Below are positions 1-8,435 of a DNA stretch of 64,000 bases, one piece after another. Made by a program: the position numbers and the translations under genes. The stretch lies in NCBI RefSeq assembly GCF_000975035.1, contig NZ_BBRA01000001.1, positions 310,001 to 374,000 on the forward strand, written 5' to 3'. Position 1 is the stretch's first letter; every line of letters starts with the position of its first letter. The notes under the pieces are model-generated. The model searched no databases. It was not told the DNA's origin and saw only the letters and a list, made by a program, of their open reading frames with translations. Origin of the DNA: Demequina flava. GTDB lineage: Bacteria; Actinomycetota; Actinomycetes; Actinomycetales; Demequinaceae.

Positions 1-210
1 GTCATCTGCGGAAGCGTCGTCGATCTGAACGCCGAGGAAGATGATGCGGTCCTCGAACAGCTTTGCGTAGGGGTCCTGACGCTTGAAGCCGTAGGCGGTG
101 CGCTCCTCGAAGGACGGCAGGATGTAGCGCGAGCTGGGCGATGCCGGGGCGGCACCACCGAAGCCTGCGGTGCGGCCTGCGGCGTGCAGTGCCTGCTGAA
201 TCTCACTCAT
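1..210 (-). CDS. clpP2: ATP-dependent Clp protease proteolytic subunit 2 (partial, N-terminus)
   Basis: The first 70 codons of a second ClpP serine protease subunit; the rest lies beyond the left edge, so the catalytic residues are not visible. The visible part has a flexible Ala/Gly/Ser-rich start followed by the ClpP-typical stretch [13 protein letters not shown]. Its ATG overlaps the TGA of clpP1 (ATGA), which implies translational coupling. In actinobacteria ClpP1 and ClpP2 form a mixed tetradecamer working with ClpX or ClpC. Position directly after clpP1, with tig nearby, matches the usual actinobacterial order; clpX would be expected next, outside the window. Confidence 0.93.
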   Translation of the reverse strand, partial: MSEIQQALHAAGRTAGFGGAAPASPSSRYILPSFEERTAYGFKRQDPYAKLFEDRIIFLGVQIDDASADD

Positions 211-821
211 GCCTTGCCTCCCTGCGACGCGTCGCCGGCCTCGGCCGCGTGGGTAATGACCTTGTCCACAAAGCCGTACTCCATCGCCTCGGGGGCGGTG
301 AACCAGCGGTCGCGGTCAGCGTCCTTGTTGATCTGCTCGGGCGTCTTGCCCGTCTGCTCCGCGGTCAGCGTGGCGAGCGTCTTCTTCATGTGCATGATGA
401 GCTCGGCGTTGATGCGGATGTCCGTCGTGGTGCCGTAGATGCCGCCGGAAGGCTGGTGCATCATGACGCGGGCGTGGGGCGTTGCGAAACGCTTGCCCTG
501 GGCGCCGGAGGACAGCAGGAACTGACCCATCGACGCCGCCATGCCCATCGCCACTGTGGCGACATCTGGCTTGATGTACTGCATGGTGTCGTAGATCGCC
601 ATGCCCGCCGTGATGGAACCACCCGGCGAGTTGATGTACAGGTAAATGTCCTTGTCCGGGTCTTCAGCCGCCAGCAACATCATCTGGGCGCAAATAGCGT
701 TCGCGTTGTCGTCGCGAACCTCGTCGCCGAGCCAGATAATCCGCTCGCGCAGAAGCCGGTTAAAGATCGAGTCATTCAGCGCCATGCCGGCGCCGTCTCC
801 TCGAGCCGTGATCTCGTTCAC
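207..821 (-). CDS. clpP1: ATP-dependent Clp protease proteolytic subunit 1
   Basis: A 204-residue serine protease subunit that degrades unfolded and tagged proteins in the cytoplasm together with a Clp ATPase. The catalytic triad can be placed: Ser97 in MAASMG, His122 in VMMHQPSGG, and an Asp near residue 171 before the EAMEYG segment. The oligomerisation/substrate strand YINSPGGS is at about 62-69. Length is normal. The start is GTG at 821, supported by an AGGAGG box six bases upstream (828-833). It is the first gene of a clpP1-clpP2 operon, 4-nt overlap. No sigmaR-like promoter was found in front of it. Confidence 0.96.
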   Translation of the reverse strand: MNEITARGDGAGMALNDSIFNRLLRERIIWLGDEVRDDNANAICAQMMLLAAEDPDKDIYLYINSPGGSITAGMAIYDTMQYIKPDVATVAMGMAASMGQFLLSSGAQGKRFATPHARVMMHQPSGGIYGTTTDIRINAELIMHMKKTLATLTAEQTGKTPEQINKDADRDRWFTAPEAMEYGFVDKVITHAAEAGDASQGGKA

Positions 822-839
822 GTGAGTCCTCCTAGTTGA

Positions 840-1044
840 ACGTCTTGCTTGACCCTAACGCGCAGGAGCGCCTCACTATTGCCGTTTACCCCCTGGTTTC
901 GCTACTGGGAGAACGGGGAATGGGATCGGGTGCACAGGACCCCCGATTCACGTCAGGGGTGGGCTCGTTCTGAGGGCCGATGCGTGGGTCGCCTCCCACT
1001 ACTAAGGTTGCGGTCATACGTGGCGAAACCTTGAGGAGAACACC
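840..1044. other. Intergenic region between divergent clpP1 and the DUF4190 gene
   Basis: A 205-bp divergent spacer with no convincing gene. It carries one copy of the recurrent intergenic motif (core GGCCGATGC at 975-983, inside GAGGGCCGATGCGTGGG) and must hold promoters for both flanking genes. I could not single out a confident -35/-10 pair. Confidence 0.6.
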
Positions 1045-1599
1045 GTGAGCACACCCCCGAACGACCCATTCGAACGCAAGAGCGACGGAACTGGGCCCGA
1101 CGCTTCCCAGCAGCCCCCAGCATCGGCCCCACAAGCGCCGCAGGCACCCGAGCCTCCCGTCTACGGCGCTCCCCCGGCAGGCGGCTACGCGCCGCAGCCG
1201 CAGTACGCGCAGCCGCCAGCCCAGTACGGCCAGCAGCCGCCATACGCCCAACAGCCTCAGTACGCGCAGCCCGGCGGCAAGATGCCAGGCACTGAGAAGA
1301 ACTGGATGAACATCACGTCATTGGCGTGTTCGCTCGGCGGTCTCATCATCGGCATCTCGGTCATCCCGGGCATCATCTTTGGCCACATGGGCCGCGCCGC
1401 CGCCAAGCGTGGAGAAGCCAACAATGGCGGGCTCGGGCTCGCCGGCCTGATCGTCGGCTACGCGCTCGTGGTGCTCAGCATCATCGCGATCGTGGCCTTC
1501 ACCATGTTCTTTGGGTGGCTGGCATCGGAATGCGGCGGCTCAAGCCCCGCTGAGTGGTGCGAGAGCGACTCGGGCGTGACCATCGAGGCATTGGCCTAG
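1045..1599 (+). CDS. DUF4190 domain membrane protein with Pro/Gln/Tyr-rich N-terminus
   Basis: A 184-residue protein of unknown function. Residues 1-85 are disordered and low in complexity, rich in Pro, Gln, Ala and Tyr with short QYAQP-like repeats. Residues about 90-112 and 128-158 are two hydrophobic helices joined by a Gly/Lys/Arg-containing loop (HMGRAAAKRGE), the usual DUF4190 arrangement. A short Ser/Cys/Glu tail follows. The start is GTG at 1045, with GAGGAG at 1033-1038. It is transcribed divergently from clpP1 and convergently with tig. Proteins of this class are common in actinobacteria and often lie near envelope or division genes, but no role can be assigned here. Confidence 0.85.
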   Translation: MSTPPNDPFERKSDGTGPDASQQPPASAPQAPQAPEPPVYGAPPAGGYAPQPQYAQPPAQYGQQPPYAQQPQYAQPGGKMPGTEKNWMNITSLACSLGGLIIGISVIPGIIFGHMGRAAAKRGEANNGGLGLAGLIVGYALVVLSIIAIVAFTMFFGWLASECGGSSPAEWCESDSGVTIEALA

Positions 1600-1617
1600 C
1601 CGCAAGCACGCAACGCA

Positions 1618-1651
1618 AAGGCCCCGCCACCCACAAGGGTGACGGGGCCTT
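1618..1651. terminator. Bidirectional terminator between the DUF4190 gene and tig
   Basis: AAGGCCCCG and CGGGGCCTT flank CACCC-ACAA-GGGTG, making a 14-pair stem with a single C-A mismatch. It sits between two convergent genes and has short A and T runs at its two ends, so it can serve both strands. Confidence 0.85.
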
Positions 1652-1674
1652 AACGCGTATGCGACAGGGAGCGA

Positions 1675-3003
1675 TTACTCGCCCTTGTCCTCCGCGGTCT
1701 CGTTCTCATCGTCGGACTTCTCGTCCTCGATCGATCCGATGACCTCGGACAGGTCAACCACGGTGCCCGCGGTGTCCTTGACGGTCGCGCGGCGCAGTGC
1801 GAAGGCGGTGGCCTTCGAGCGTGCAACCTCGGCGACTATCGCGGGGATCTGGCCACCCTGCTCCACCTGCTGGATGAAGGTCTGGGGGTCCATGTTGTAC
1901 TGACGCGAAGCGTTGATCAGGTACTCGAGGAGCTCGTTCTGCTCAACCTCGATCTCGAGGTCGTCAGCGAGCTGGTCCAGGAGGATCTGCGCGCGCAGGG
2001 CCTTCTGAGCTTCCTCGGTGACTTCGGCGCGGTGCTCGTCGTCCTCAAGGCGGTTCTCGTTCTCGAGGTGCGAGTGCACCTCTCCCTCGATGACCTTCTT
2101 GGGGAGCTCGAAGTCGGTAGCCTCGGTGAGCACTTCGAGAAGCTTCTCGCGTGCCTCGATGGCCTGGTTGTTCGCCTTGATCTTGGCGGCCTGAGCCTTG
2201 AGGTCTTCCTTCAGCTCATCGACGGTGTCGAACTCGGAAGCGAGCTGTGCGAACTCGTCGTCGACCTCGGGGAGCTCGCGCTCCTTGACCGCGGTCACCT
2301 TGACGGTGATCGTGGCGGTCTGACCGGCGTGCTCGCCCGCGGCCAGCGGTGCCTCGAACGTGGTCTCCTCGTCAGCCGAGAGGCCGATGAGTGCGTCGTC
2401 CATGCCCTCGAGCATGTTGCCCGAGCCCACCTGGTACGAGGTGCCCTGCACGTTGTCGACATCTTCGCCGTTCAGCTTCGCAGCCAGGTCGATGGTCGTG
2501 TAGTCACCGTCGGCCACGGGGCGGTCGATGGTCTTGAGCGAACCGAAGCGCTCGCGCAGGTTAGTCAGGCGCTCCTCGACGTCCTCGTCCGAGACCTCAA
2601 CGGGCTCGACCTCGACGGTGATGTCGGCGGCGGCGGGAAGGCTCACCTCGGGGCGGATCTCCACCTGTGCGGTGAACTCCAGGCCCTCAAAGCCCTCTTC
2701 GGAGCCGGGAACCTTGGTGACCTCAACCTCAGGCTGGCCGAAGGGGCGGATGTCCTGCTCGTTGACGGCGTCGGAGTACCAGCCGGGCAGACCGTCGTTG
2801 ACGGCGTGCTCTACGACGGCACCCTTGCCCACGCGCTGCTCAAGAATGCGTGGCGGCACCTTGCCCTTGCGGAATCCGGGAATCTGGACCTGCTCGCCGA
2901 TGTGCTTGTAGGCGTGGTCCATCGAGGGCTTGAGGTCTTCCTCGGTGAGGGTAACCGTGAGCTTGACGGTCGTGTCGTCGATCTTCTCGAGCGCGCTGGT
3001 CAC
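1675..3003 (-). CDS. tig: Trigger factor, ribosome-associated chaperone / peptidyl-prolyl isomerase
   Basis: A 442-residue chaperone that binds the ribosome exit site and folds nascent chains. The ribosome-docking signature GFRKGK is at about 43-48. An FKBP-like PPIase domain follows (about 160-245), then the helical C-terminal substrate cradle, ending in a Glu/Asp-rich tail. The open frame continues upstream to an ATG at 3036, but the stretch between contains an AGGAG box seven bases before the GTG at 3003, so the shorter product, beginning MTSALEKIDD, is preferred. tig upstream of clpP1-clpP2 is the usual actinobacterial neighbourhood, linking folding and degradation, here with the DUF4190 gene inserted between. 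Confidence 0.95.
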   Translation of the reverse strand: MTSALEKIDDTTVKLTVTLTEEDLKPSMDHAYKHIGEQVQIPGFRKGKVPPRILEQRVGKGAVVEHAVNDGLPGWYSDAVNEQDIRPFGQPEVEVTKVPGSEEGFEGLEFTAQVEIRPEVSLPAAADITVEVEPVEVSDEDVEERLTNLRERFGSLKTIDRPVADGDYTTIDLAAKLNGEDVDNVQGTSYQVGSGNMLEGMDDALIGLSADEETTFEAPLAAGEHAGQTATITVKVTAVKERELPEVDDEFAQLASEFDTVDELKEDLKAQAAKIKANNQAIEAREKLLEVLTEATDFELPKKVIEGEVHSHLENENRLEDDEHRAEVTEEAQKALRAQILLDQLADDLEIEVEQNELLEYLINASRQYNMDPQTFIQQVEQGGQIPAIVAEVARSKATAFALRRATVKDTAGTVVDLSEVIGSIEDEKSDDENETAEDKGE

Positions 3004-3219
3004 TGATGTGCTCCTGAATATTGGGATTGAGTCCATGCCCGCACGCGGGCACGCCGCTAGTTAAGGCAACCCCACGAGTCTAGTGGGAGCGGGGCCTCAC
3101 GCCCAATCGCGTTCGCTGAGGGCCGATGCCGGGGTTACGCGGATTTCTTGGGTGCGACCTCGTGAGGCGTTGCGCCCGGCGCTCGCTTGAGGAGCCCGCC
3201 CAGGCGTGAGGTGGGTCAG

Positions 3220-3242
3220 ATACACTGCGAGTTAACGTTAAC
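3220..3242 (+). promoter_or_regulatory. Promoter and LacI-family-type operator of the sugar kinase gene
   Basis: A perfect 12-bp palindrome, GTTAACGTTAAC (3231-3242), with a central CG lies 50 bp before the kinase GTG. Palindromes with a central CG are typical of LacI/GalR regulators. A -10-like TACACT (3220-3225) precedes it by five bases, so a bound repressor would cover the transcription start. The regulator gene is not in the window. The same spacer carries a GGCCGATGC motif at 3121-3129. Confidence 0.6.
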
Positions 3243-3292
3243 TTTCGAGCCGGCTGCAGCGACGCGGCGGGCGCACATTGGAGTGAGAAGCC

Positions 3293-4891
3293 GTGACAGA
3301 TTCGACCACCGTGGCCAGCATCATCAGTTCCGGACAGACCTCTCTCGGGATCGAGTTGGGCTCAACCAACATCAAGGCGTGCCTCATTGGCCCGGACCAC
3401 GAGGTACTCGCGTCCGGCTCGCACGCGTGGGAGAACCAGTTCCACGACCGGCTGTGGACCTACGCCGATGCCGACATCTGGAGCGGCCTGCAGGGCGCGT
3501 ATGGGACGCTGATCGCCGATGTCCGCGAGCGCCACGGCGTCGACCTCACCTCGATCGGCGCGATCGGCGTGTCCGCGATGATGCACGGCTACCTTGCCTT
3601 CGACGCCGAGGACCGCCTCCTCACCCCCTTCCGCACCTGGCGGAACACGAATACGGCAACCGCAGCATCGGCCCTCACCACGGAACTGGGATTCAACTTC
3701 CCGCAGCGCTGGTCCGCGTCCCACCTCTACCAGGCAATTCTTGACCACGAGCCCCACGTAAAGAACGTCTCGTTCATCACCACGCTCGCGGGATACGTCC
3801 ACTGGAAACTGACCGGCGCCAAGGTGCTCGGCGTGGGCGATGCCTCCGGCATGTTCCCGATCGATCCCGCCACCCGCGACTACGACTCCGCAATGCTGGA
3901 GGGCTTCCAGTCGCTCGTCACGGGCCAGGGCGCGGACCTCTCGGTATCCGCGGTGCTCCCTCAGGTCCTAGTCGCCGGGCAAGATGCGGGCTCGCTGACG
4001 GACAGCGGGGCCGCACTCCTTGACCCCAGTGGCGCCCTTCAGCCCGGCACTCCCCTGTGCCCACCCGAGGGCGACGCCGGCACCGGCATGGTCGCCACCA
4101 ACGCCGTCGCTCCCAGGACCGGCAACATCTCCGCGGGCACGTCCATCTTCGCGATGGCGGTGCTGGAGCAACCGCTCGATGCGGTGCACGACGAGCTCGA
4201 CATCGTCACGACCCCGGCCGGCGACCTGGTCGCGATGGTCCATTGCAACAACGGTGCGTCTGAACTGGGCACGTGGGCGTCGGTCTTCACGGAGTTCGCG
4301 GGCGCAGTGGGCGGCTCATCCGACCCTGATGCCGTCTTCGGGGCGTTGTTCAACGCAGCGCTCGAGGGCGACGCGGACGGCGGAGGGCTCCTGGCCTACA
4401 ACTACTTGTCAGGCGAGCCCATCACCGGGCTCGAGGAGGGACGCCCCCTCGTGGTGCGCACCCCAGGGAGCCGTCTGACTCTGGCGAACTTCATGCGCAC
4501 GCAGTTGTATGCCGCTTTCGGGACGCTGAGCCTGGGGATGCGCGTGCTCCACGATGAGGGCGTCGAGCTGGACTCGATGTTTGCCCATGGCGGGATGTTC
4601 CGCACCGCCGGCGTCGCCCAACGGCTCCTCGCGGCTGCGATCGACACCCCGGTGACCGTCGGCGAAACCGCCGGCGAAGGCGGCGCGTGGGGCATCGCCG
4701 TGCTGGCGAAGTTCACGCGGTCCGGGGGCGAGGCCGGTTTGGCTGACTACCTCGCGCACGAGGTCTTTGCGGGGGCCGATGTCACCGTCGCCTCGCCTGA
4801 TCCCGCGGACGTCGAGGGTTACGCCAGCTGGCTCGCGCAGTACGAGGCGGGCTTGGCTATCGAGACGGCTGCGGTGAGCGCACTGCGCTAG
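3293..4891 (+). CDS. FGGY-family carbohydrate kinase (xylulokinase/L-ribulokinase-like)
   Basis: A 532-residue sugar kinase that would phosphorylate a ketopentose or similar sugar with ATP. The N-terminal phosphate-1 motif GIELGSTNIKA is at about 19-29. The MMHGYLAF segment near 97-104 resembles the substrate loop of xylulokinases. The C-terminal actin-like domain carries GNISAGTSIFAM and the Gly-rich GGMFRTAGVAQ motif. It is longer than classical XylB (about 480-500). It resembles the longer FGGY kinases that often accompany araA/araD in actinobacteria, so L-ribulose is a real alternative substrate. No isomerase or epimerase is adjacent. The start is GTG at 3293. An upstream palindrome suggests LacI-type repression. 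Confidence 0.8.
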   Translation: MTDSTTVASIISSGQTSLGIELGSTNIKACLIGPDHEVLASGSHAWENQFHDRLWTYADADIWSGLQGAYGTLIADVRERHGVDLTSIGAIGVSAMMHGYLAFDAEDRLLTPFRTWRNTNTATAASALTTELGFNFPQRWSASHLYQAILDHEPHVKNVSFITTLAGYVHWKLTGAKVLGVGDASGMFPIDPATRDYDSAMLEGFQSLVTGQGADLSVSAVLPQVLVAGQDAGSLTDSGAALLDPSGALQPGTPLCPPEGDAGTGMVATNAVAPRTGNISAGTSIFAMAVLEQPLDAVHDELDIVTTPAGDLVAMVHCNNGASELGTWASVFTEFAGAVGGSSDPDAVFGALFNAALEGDADGGGLLAYNYLSGEPITGLEEGRPLVVRTPGSRLTLANFMRTQLYAAFGTLSLGMRVLHDEGVELDSMFAHGGMFRTAGVAQRLLAAAIDTPVTVGETAGEGGAWGIAVLAKFTRSGGEAGLADYLAHEVFAGADVTVASPDPADVEGYASWLAQYEAGLAIETAAVSALR

Positions 4892-5445
4892 GCGTTTGCC
4901 GGCTCGCTGACGGGGGCGCCGATGCGTCGCGCACCGGCCCACGCCGCCAGCCCTACCCCAAGCACGATCAAAATATCGCCGATGCTGAAGGTGTTGGCGA
5001 GCGGCATGGGGGCGGGCCACGCGAACACGTCTCCGAGCCACGGAAGCACGGGGTCATCGACCACGCCCGCGTTCACAAATGCGTGATCCACGTCGATACC
5101 GGCGGCCTCAACAGCCTCCGGCCGCGCGGGGAGAACACCACCGTTCAGTGCGATCGTGATGCCATTCAGGAACGCGCCTGCTCCAACGACGAGCACTCCC
5201 CTGACCTGCCGGTTGAGCCACATGAACGCGATCGCCAGAACGTAGGTCGCGACGTGGAGCACGGGTGCCCAGCCGTCCGGTGCACCGAACTCGATGATGA
5301 CGATCTGGGTCGCAAGCGCGACCCACACCAAGATCGGCAGCGTCCATTTGCGCGTGAGAAGTCCGGCGGGCCATCTCCACAGCACCAGTGGTGACGCCAC
5401 TGCGATGAGGCAGGCGGCGAGAACGAGCACGTCAGCGCACCTCAC
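4888..5445 (-). CDS. DUF5317 family membrane protein
   Basis: A 185-residue hydrophobic protein with about five membrane segments. It carries the DUF5317 hallmarks: an NGGVLP motif followed by a short Ala/Glu-rich loop, and near the C-terminus a SIGDILIVLG helix. Function is unknown. It is the last gene of a three-gene run on the minus strand: its GTG start overlaps the end of the GGDEF/EAL gene by 14 bp. Its 3' end overlaps the convergent sugar kinase gene by 4 bp, so no terminator fits between them. Confidence 0.8.
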   Translation of the reverse strand: MRCADVLVLAACLIAVASPLVLWRWPAGLLTRKWTLPILVWVALATQIVIIEFGAPDGWAPVLHVATYVLAIAFMWLNRQVRGVLVVGAGAFLNGITIALNGGVLPARPEAVEAAGIDVDHAFVNAGVVDDPVLPWLGDVFAWPAPMPLANTFSIGDILIVLGVGLAAWAGARRIGAPVSEPANA

Positions 5446-7516
5446 GTGAGGTTGAGATGGTGCCGGATGTCACCGCAGAACGGTCCGAGCGCTTGAGCAA
5501 TTCAGAAACCTCCTGGGCACTCGCGGGCCATGCCAGGTACCGCCCCTGCCCAATGACGTGCCCCATCGTGGCGAGGGTCTGAGCCGTCCGCTCGTCCTCG
5601 ATCCCCTCTGCGACAACACGCAATCCAAGAGCGAGCGCAAGGTCGATCGTGGAACGCACGATGACGCGATCGTGACGGTCGCTCCCGAGGTTGGTGACGA
5701 AGGTTCTATCAACCTTCAACTCGTCGATGTCGAGGCGCTTGAGGTAACTGAGCGACGCGTTGCCGGTGCCGTAATCATCAATTGCGATTGCCACCCCGAG
5801 CTCTCGCACTGACTTGATCACAACATCGGCCCTCGCGGGATCAGACAAGATCCCCGTCTCCGTTACTTCAAGGACCAACTGCGACGGCTCAATCTTGTGC
5901 CGCGCCAACGCCTGCGAGATTTGTTGCGGCAGCGCCAGGTCGGACAGGTGCCGTGCCGCAAGGTTGACGGACATGCGGATGTGGTGGCCCTGACGGTGCC
6001 ACGCCGCGGCCTGACTGAGCGCGGTGTTGAGCACGAAGTCCGTGAGCGGAAAGATCAGTCCAGAGTTCTCTGCCAACGGCACAAACTCGTCTGCCGGAAT
6101 GAGCTCGCCACTGGGGTGTTGCCACCGCACGAGCGCCTCCACCGCAACCACGGTGCCGTCTGCCAAATCGAACTGCGGCTGATAGACCACGCGAAGTTCA
6201 TCGTTGTCCAGCGCCGTGTGCAGGTCTGCGAGCAGCTGCAGTCGCTCAACGGAGTTCACATCAAACTGCTCGGTGAAAATGCTGATTCGGTCCCGTTCCA
6301 ACTTCGCGTGATAGAGCGCAATGTCCGCGTTCTTCATAAGCGTCTCGACGGAGTCACCGTGCTCGGGCGCAATGGCGAGGCCCGCGCTGCCGCGAACAAG
6401 GAGCTCAAGGTTGTCGACGCGCACGGGGACGTCGAAGGACTGGAGTAGGTCCTCAGCGCACTGTTGGGCATCGTCCTGCCCAGCGGACAGGACGATCGCG
6501 AACTCATCACCGCCAAGGCGGTGGACGCTGGCCCCTTCCGGCGCGGCTTCGATGAGGCGGTGAGCCACCTCGCGAAGAATCAGGTCCCCCACCGGGTGAC
6601 CGAGCGTGTCATTGAAGTCCTTGAAATGGTCGAGGTCGATCAGCACCACTGACGCCCCGTCGGCTGCGCCCGCGTGGACCCCGGCCAGGACGCGGTCAAG
6701 GTCACGGTGGAGTTGGCCTCGGTTGCCCAAACCCGTGAGCGGGTCATGGGTCGCGTCATGCGCGTGTTCCGCCGCGGTTGCCGCAAAGATGTGTGCCGCG
6801 ATGACCGGAGCGGTCACGAGAATCAGCACGCCGATCCCGTCCGCTGCCACCATGGCCGCCAAGCCTCCCACGCTCAACAGCACGATGTTTGTCACGACGA
6901 ATACGCGCACGTCTTCGCGCAGGACTACCGCGATGGGGACCTGAGTTGCAAGTGTCACCACTGTTGCGACCAGCAGCCAGTTCACCGCGATCATGGCGAC
7001 CCCCGCCGCCAAGATCGGAAGGAGGTCGTTGGCGGTGACTGCCACGGGTCCGCCGAAGATGGGGCGGTCGGTCAGCAAGGCGAACACCACGCCCGCAGCC
7101 GTCACGCTCAAGATGTACTGGCCGCTATTGAACAGGGATTTTGGCAACGACCGTCGGAAACGGACGTCGTCAACCAAGCTCGCCAGCAGTTGGACGCCTA
7201 CGGCGACCCCCAGGCCCGCCACCGGGATCAGCGCGAGCACAAAGGGCGCGGATGTGGACAGCGAACGGGTCTCCGCGCCACGGCGCGCGAACTGAATGGG
7301 CATGACCTCGCCGACAACGGCTGCCACGGCGAGGAACACCGTCGGCCATATCAATAGCGCGTCCGCGGTCTCCGCCCACGGCGTGAGGACCGCGATCGCG
7401 ACGAGCGCGGTCGCACCACACAGGACTATGACTGCGATGTATGCAAGGAGCGGAAAGGGCGGTGCGGACGATTGTTGCCCCGCACCGCCCTGCCCAGATT
7501 TGGAACTCAGAACCAC
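5432..7516 (-). CDS. Membrane-bound GGDEF-EAL protein (diguanylate cyclase/phosphodiesterase)
   Basis: A 694-residue c-di-GMP enzyme. The N-terminal 250 residues form about seven to eight membrane helices (a MASE-like sensor). A GGDEF domain follows with an intact RLGGDEF active site (about 335), then an EAL domain with intact EALVRW and DDYGTG motifs (about 455 and 575). Both cyclase and phosphodiesterase activities are therefore possible on sequence grounds; which dominates cannot be told. The start is GTG at 7516, overlapping the end of a small membrane-protein gene by 10 bp. It lies between that gene and DUF5317, an arrangement that suggests a membrane-coupled signalling operon. Confidence 0.92.
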   Translation of the reverse strand: MVLSSKSGQGGAGQQSSAPPFPLLAYIAVIVLCGATALVAIAVLTPWAETADALLIWPTVFLAVAAVVGEVMPIQFARRGAETRSLSTSAPFVLALIPVAGLGVAVGVQLLASLVDDVRFRRSLPKSLFNSGQYILSVTAAGVVFALLTDRPIFGGPVAVTANDLLPILAAGVAMIAVNWLLVATVVTLATQVPIAVVLREDVRVFVVTNIVLLSVGGLAAMVAADGIGVLILVTAPVIAAHIFAATAAEHAHDATHDPLTGLGNRGQLHRDLDRVLAGVHAGAADGASVVLIDLDHFKDFNDTLGHPVGDLILREVAHRLIEAAPEGASVHRLGGDEFAIVLSAGQDDAQQCAEDLLQSFDVPVRVDNLELLVRGSAGLAIAPEHGDSVETLMKNADIALYHAKLERDRISIFTEQFDVNSVERLQLLADLHTALDNDELRVVYQPQFDLADGTVVAVEALVRWQHPSGELIPADEFVPLAENSGLIFPLTDFVLNTALSQAAAWHRQGHHIRMSVNLAARHLSDLALPQQISQALARHKIEPSQLVLEVTETGILSDPARADVVIKSVRELGVAIAIDDYGTGNASLSYLKRLDIDELKVDRTFVTNLGSDRHDRVIVRSTIDLALALGLRVVAEGIEDERTAQTLATMGHVIGQGRYLAWPASAQEVSELLKRSDRSAVTSGTISTSREVR

Positions 7517-7740
7517 TTCCAGCCCGCGCCCACCACGACTGCTGTGGCGACGAGGGTGCTGACGCCTGCCGTCGCACGGACGACGGTGCTATTGCTGAAG
7601 ATCTTCCACTTCTCCATCGCTGCTCCAAGGGACTCGCGGACGATGACACCCACCGACGACGTCTCCGCCGTTGCCGAGTCCCCGGTGCCCCAAGTGCGCA
7701 CCGTGCCATCGTCCTCGGCTTTGTGACTGCCGAGCGACAC
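7507..7740 (-). CDS. Small single-pass membrane protein upstream of the GGDEF-EAL gene
   Basis: A predicted 77-residue protein with a GTG start at 7740. Residues 1-50 are polar and Ser/Thr/Glu-rich. Residues about 53-72 form one hydrophobic helix (VVRATAGVSTLVATAVVVGAG), and the chain ends in WKWF. The stop overlaps the GTG of the GGDEF-EAL gene by 10 bp, which suggests coupled translation and argues that this is a real gene. I recognise no family. It could be a small partner or sensor for the downstream cyclase. A random open frame cannot be excluded because the ribosome binding site is weak. Confidence 0.5.
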   Translation of the reverse strand: MSLGSHKAEDDGTVRTWGTGDSATAETSSVGVIVRESLGAAMEKWKIFSNSTVVRATAGVSTLVATAVVVGAGWKWF

Positions 7741-7903
7741 TCACTTTCACATCATGGCCCAGCCGCATTAGAAATACCAGCGTTATCGGGGATCGCGTTA
7801 TAAAACGTGACGTGAGGGCTCCGCGCTCGGCTTGGCGTGGGCCACAGACACAACTCGGCTCGCCGCGGTCTCCGAGAGAGCTGGGTGGCGTAGGGTCAAA
7901 TGC

Positions 7904-8416
7904 ATGACAACGACGTCAATTCCCATCCGCGTCGCGACACCCGACGACGCCGCCACTCTCGCGCGCCTGCTTCGCGACTTCAACAGCGAGTTCGGTGCTG
8001 AGCTCGACGACCGGTCAACCGTCGAGGGCAGGCTGAGCAGACTCCTAGCCCGACGTGATTTCTTCGCCATCCTGGCGGGCGAACCAGCGTACGGGTTCGC
8101 TACAGTCGCGCTCCGGGCCACCGCTTACGGAGACAACGCGGTAGCAGCGCTCGAAGATCTCTACATCCAACCCGACGCGCGCAATCATGGCGCGGGCAGC
8201 GCACTCATTGAGGCGCTCGGCGAGCGGGCGCGAGCACGCGGGATCATGGCCGCAGAGGTGTTTGTGGACGAGCCAGATGGCGATGCCCTGCGGTTCTATC
8301 AGCGACATGGGTTCGTGCACCGCGACCCATCAACCGGTGACCGTGCGTTCTACCTGCACCACGATCTCGACGGAGATGCGCGTCTGCCGCACCCCGAGCG
8401 GCAGTTTGAGCGCTGA
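7904..8416 (+). CDS. GNAT family N-acetyltransferase
   Basis: A 170-residue acetyl-CoA-dependent acetyltransferase of unknown substrate. The fold is evident from the N-terminal RVATPDDAATLARLL, the central LEDLYIQPDARNHGAGSALIEAL segment carrying the acetyl-CoA loop (Arg-x-x-Gly-x-Gly variant), and the C-terminal DALRFYQRHGF strand. The frame is open further upstream, but ATG at 7904 is preferred. A -10-like TAGGGT (7891-7896) stands only seven bases before it, with no Shine-Dalgarno sequence, as expected of a leaderless transcript. It is monocistronic and convergent with the racemase gene. Confidence 0.85.
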   Translation: MTTTSIPIRVATPDDAATLARLLRDFNSEFGAELDDRSTVEGRLSRLLARRDFFAILAGEPAYGFATVALRATAYGDNAVAALEDLYIQPDARNHGAGSALIEALGERARARGIMAAEVFVDEPDGDALRFYQRHGFVHRDPSTGDRAFYLHHDLDGDARLPHPERQFER

Positions 8417-8435
8417 CCTCGAGCAGCCTGCGGGG

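Noticed and set aside
141-839. A 232-codon open frame on the plus strand across clpP1
   Set aside because: It is antisense to clpP1, has an Arg/His-rich composition typical of shadow frames and no family-like segments.
1140-1290. Tandem DNA repeat in the DUF4190 gene
   Set aside because: The repeated CAGTACGCGCAGCCG-like units encode a Pro/Gln/Tyr-rich disordered stretch, ordinary for such proteins.
3004-3036. Upstream extension of tig to an ATG at 3036
   Set aside because: The extension contains the ribosome site (AGGAG) that serves the GTG at 3003, and the protein family starts there.
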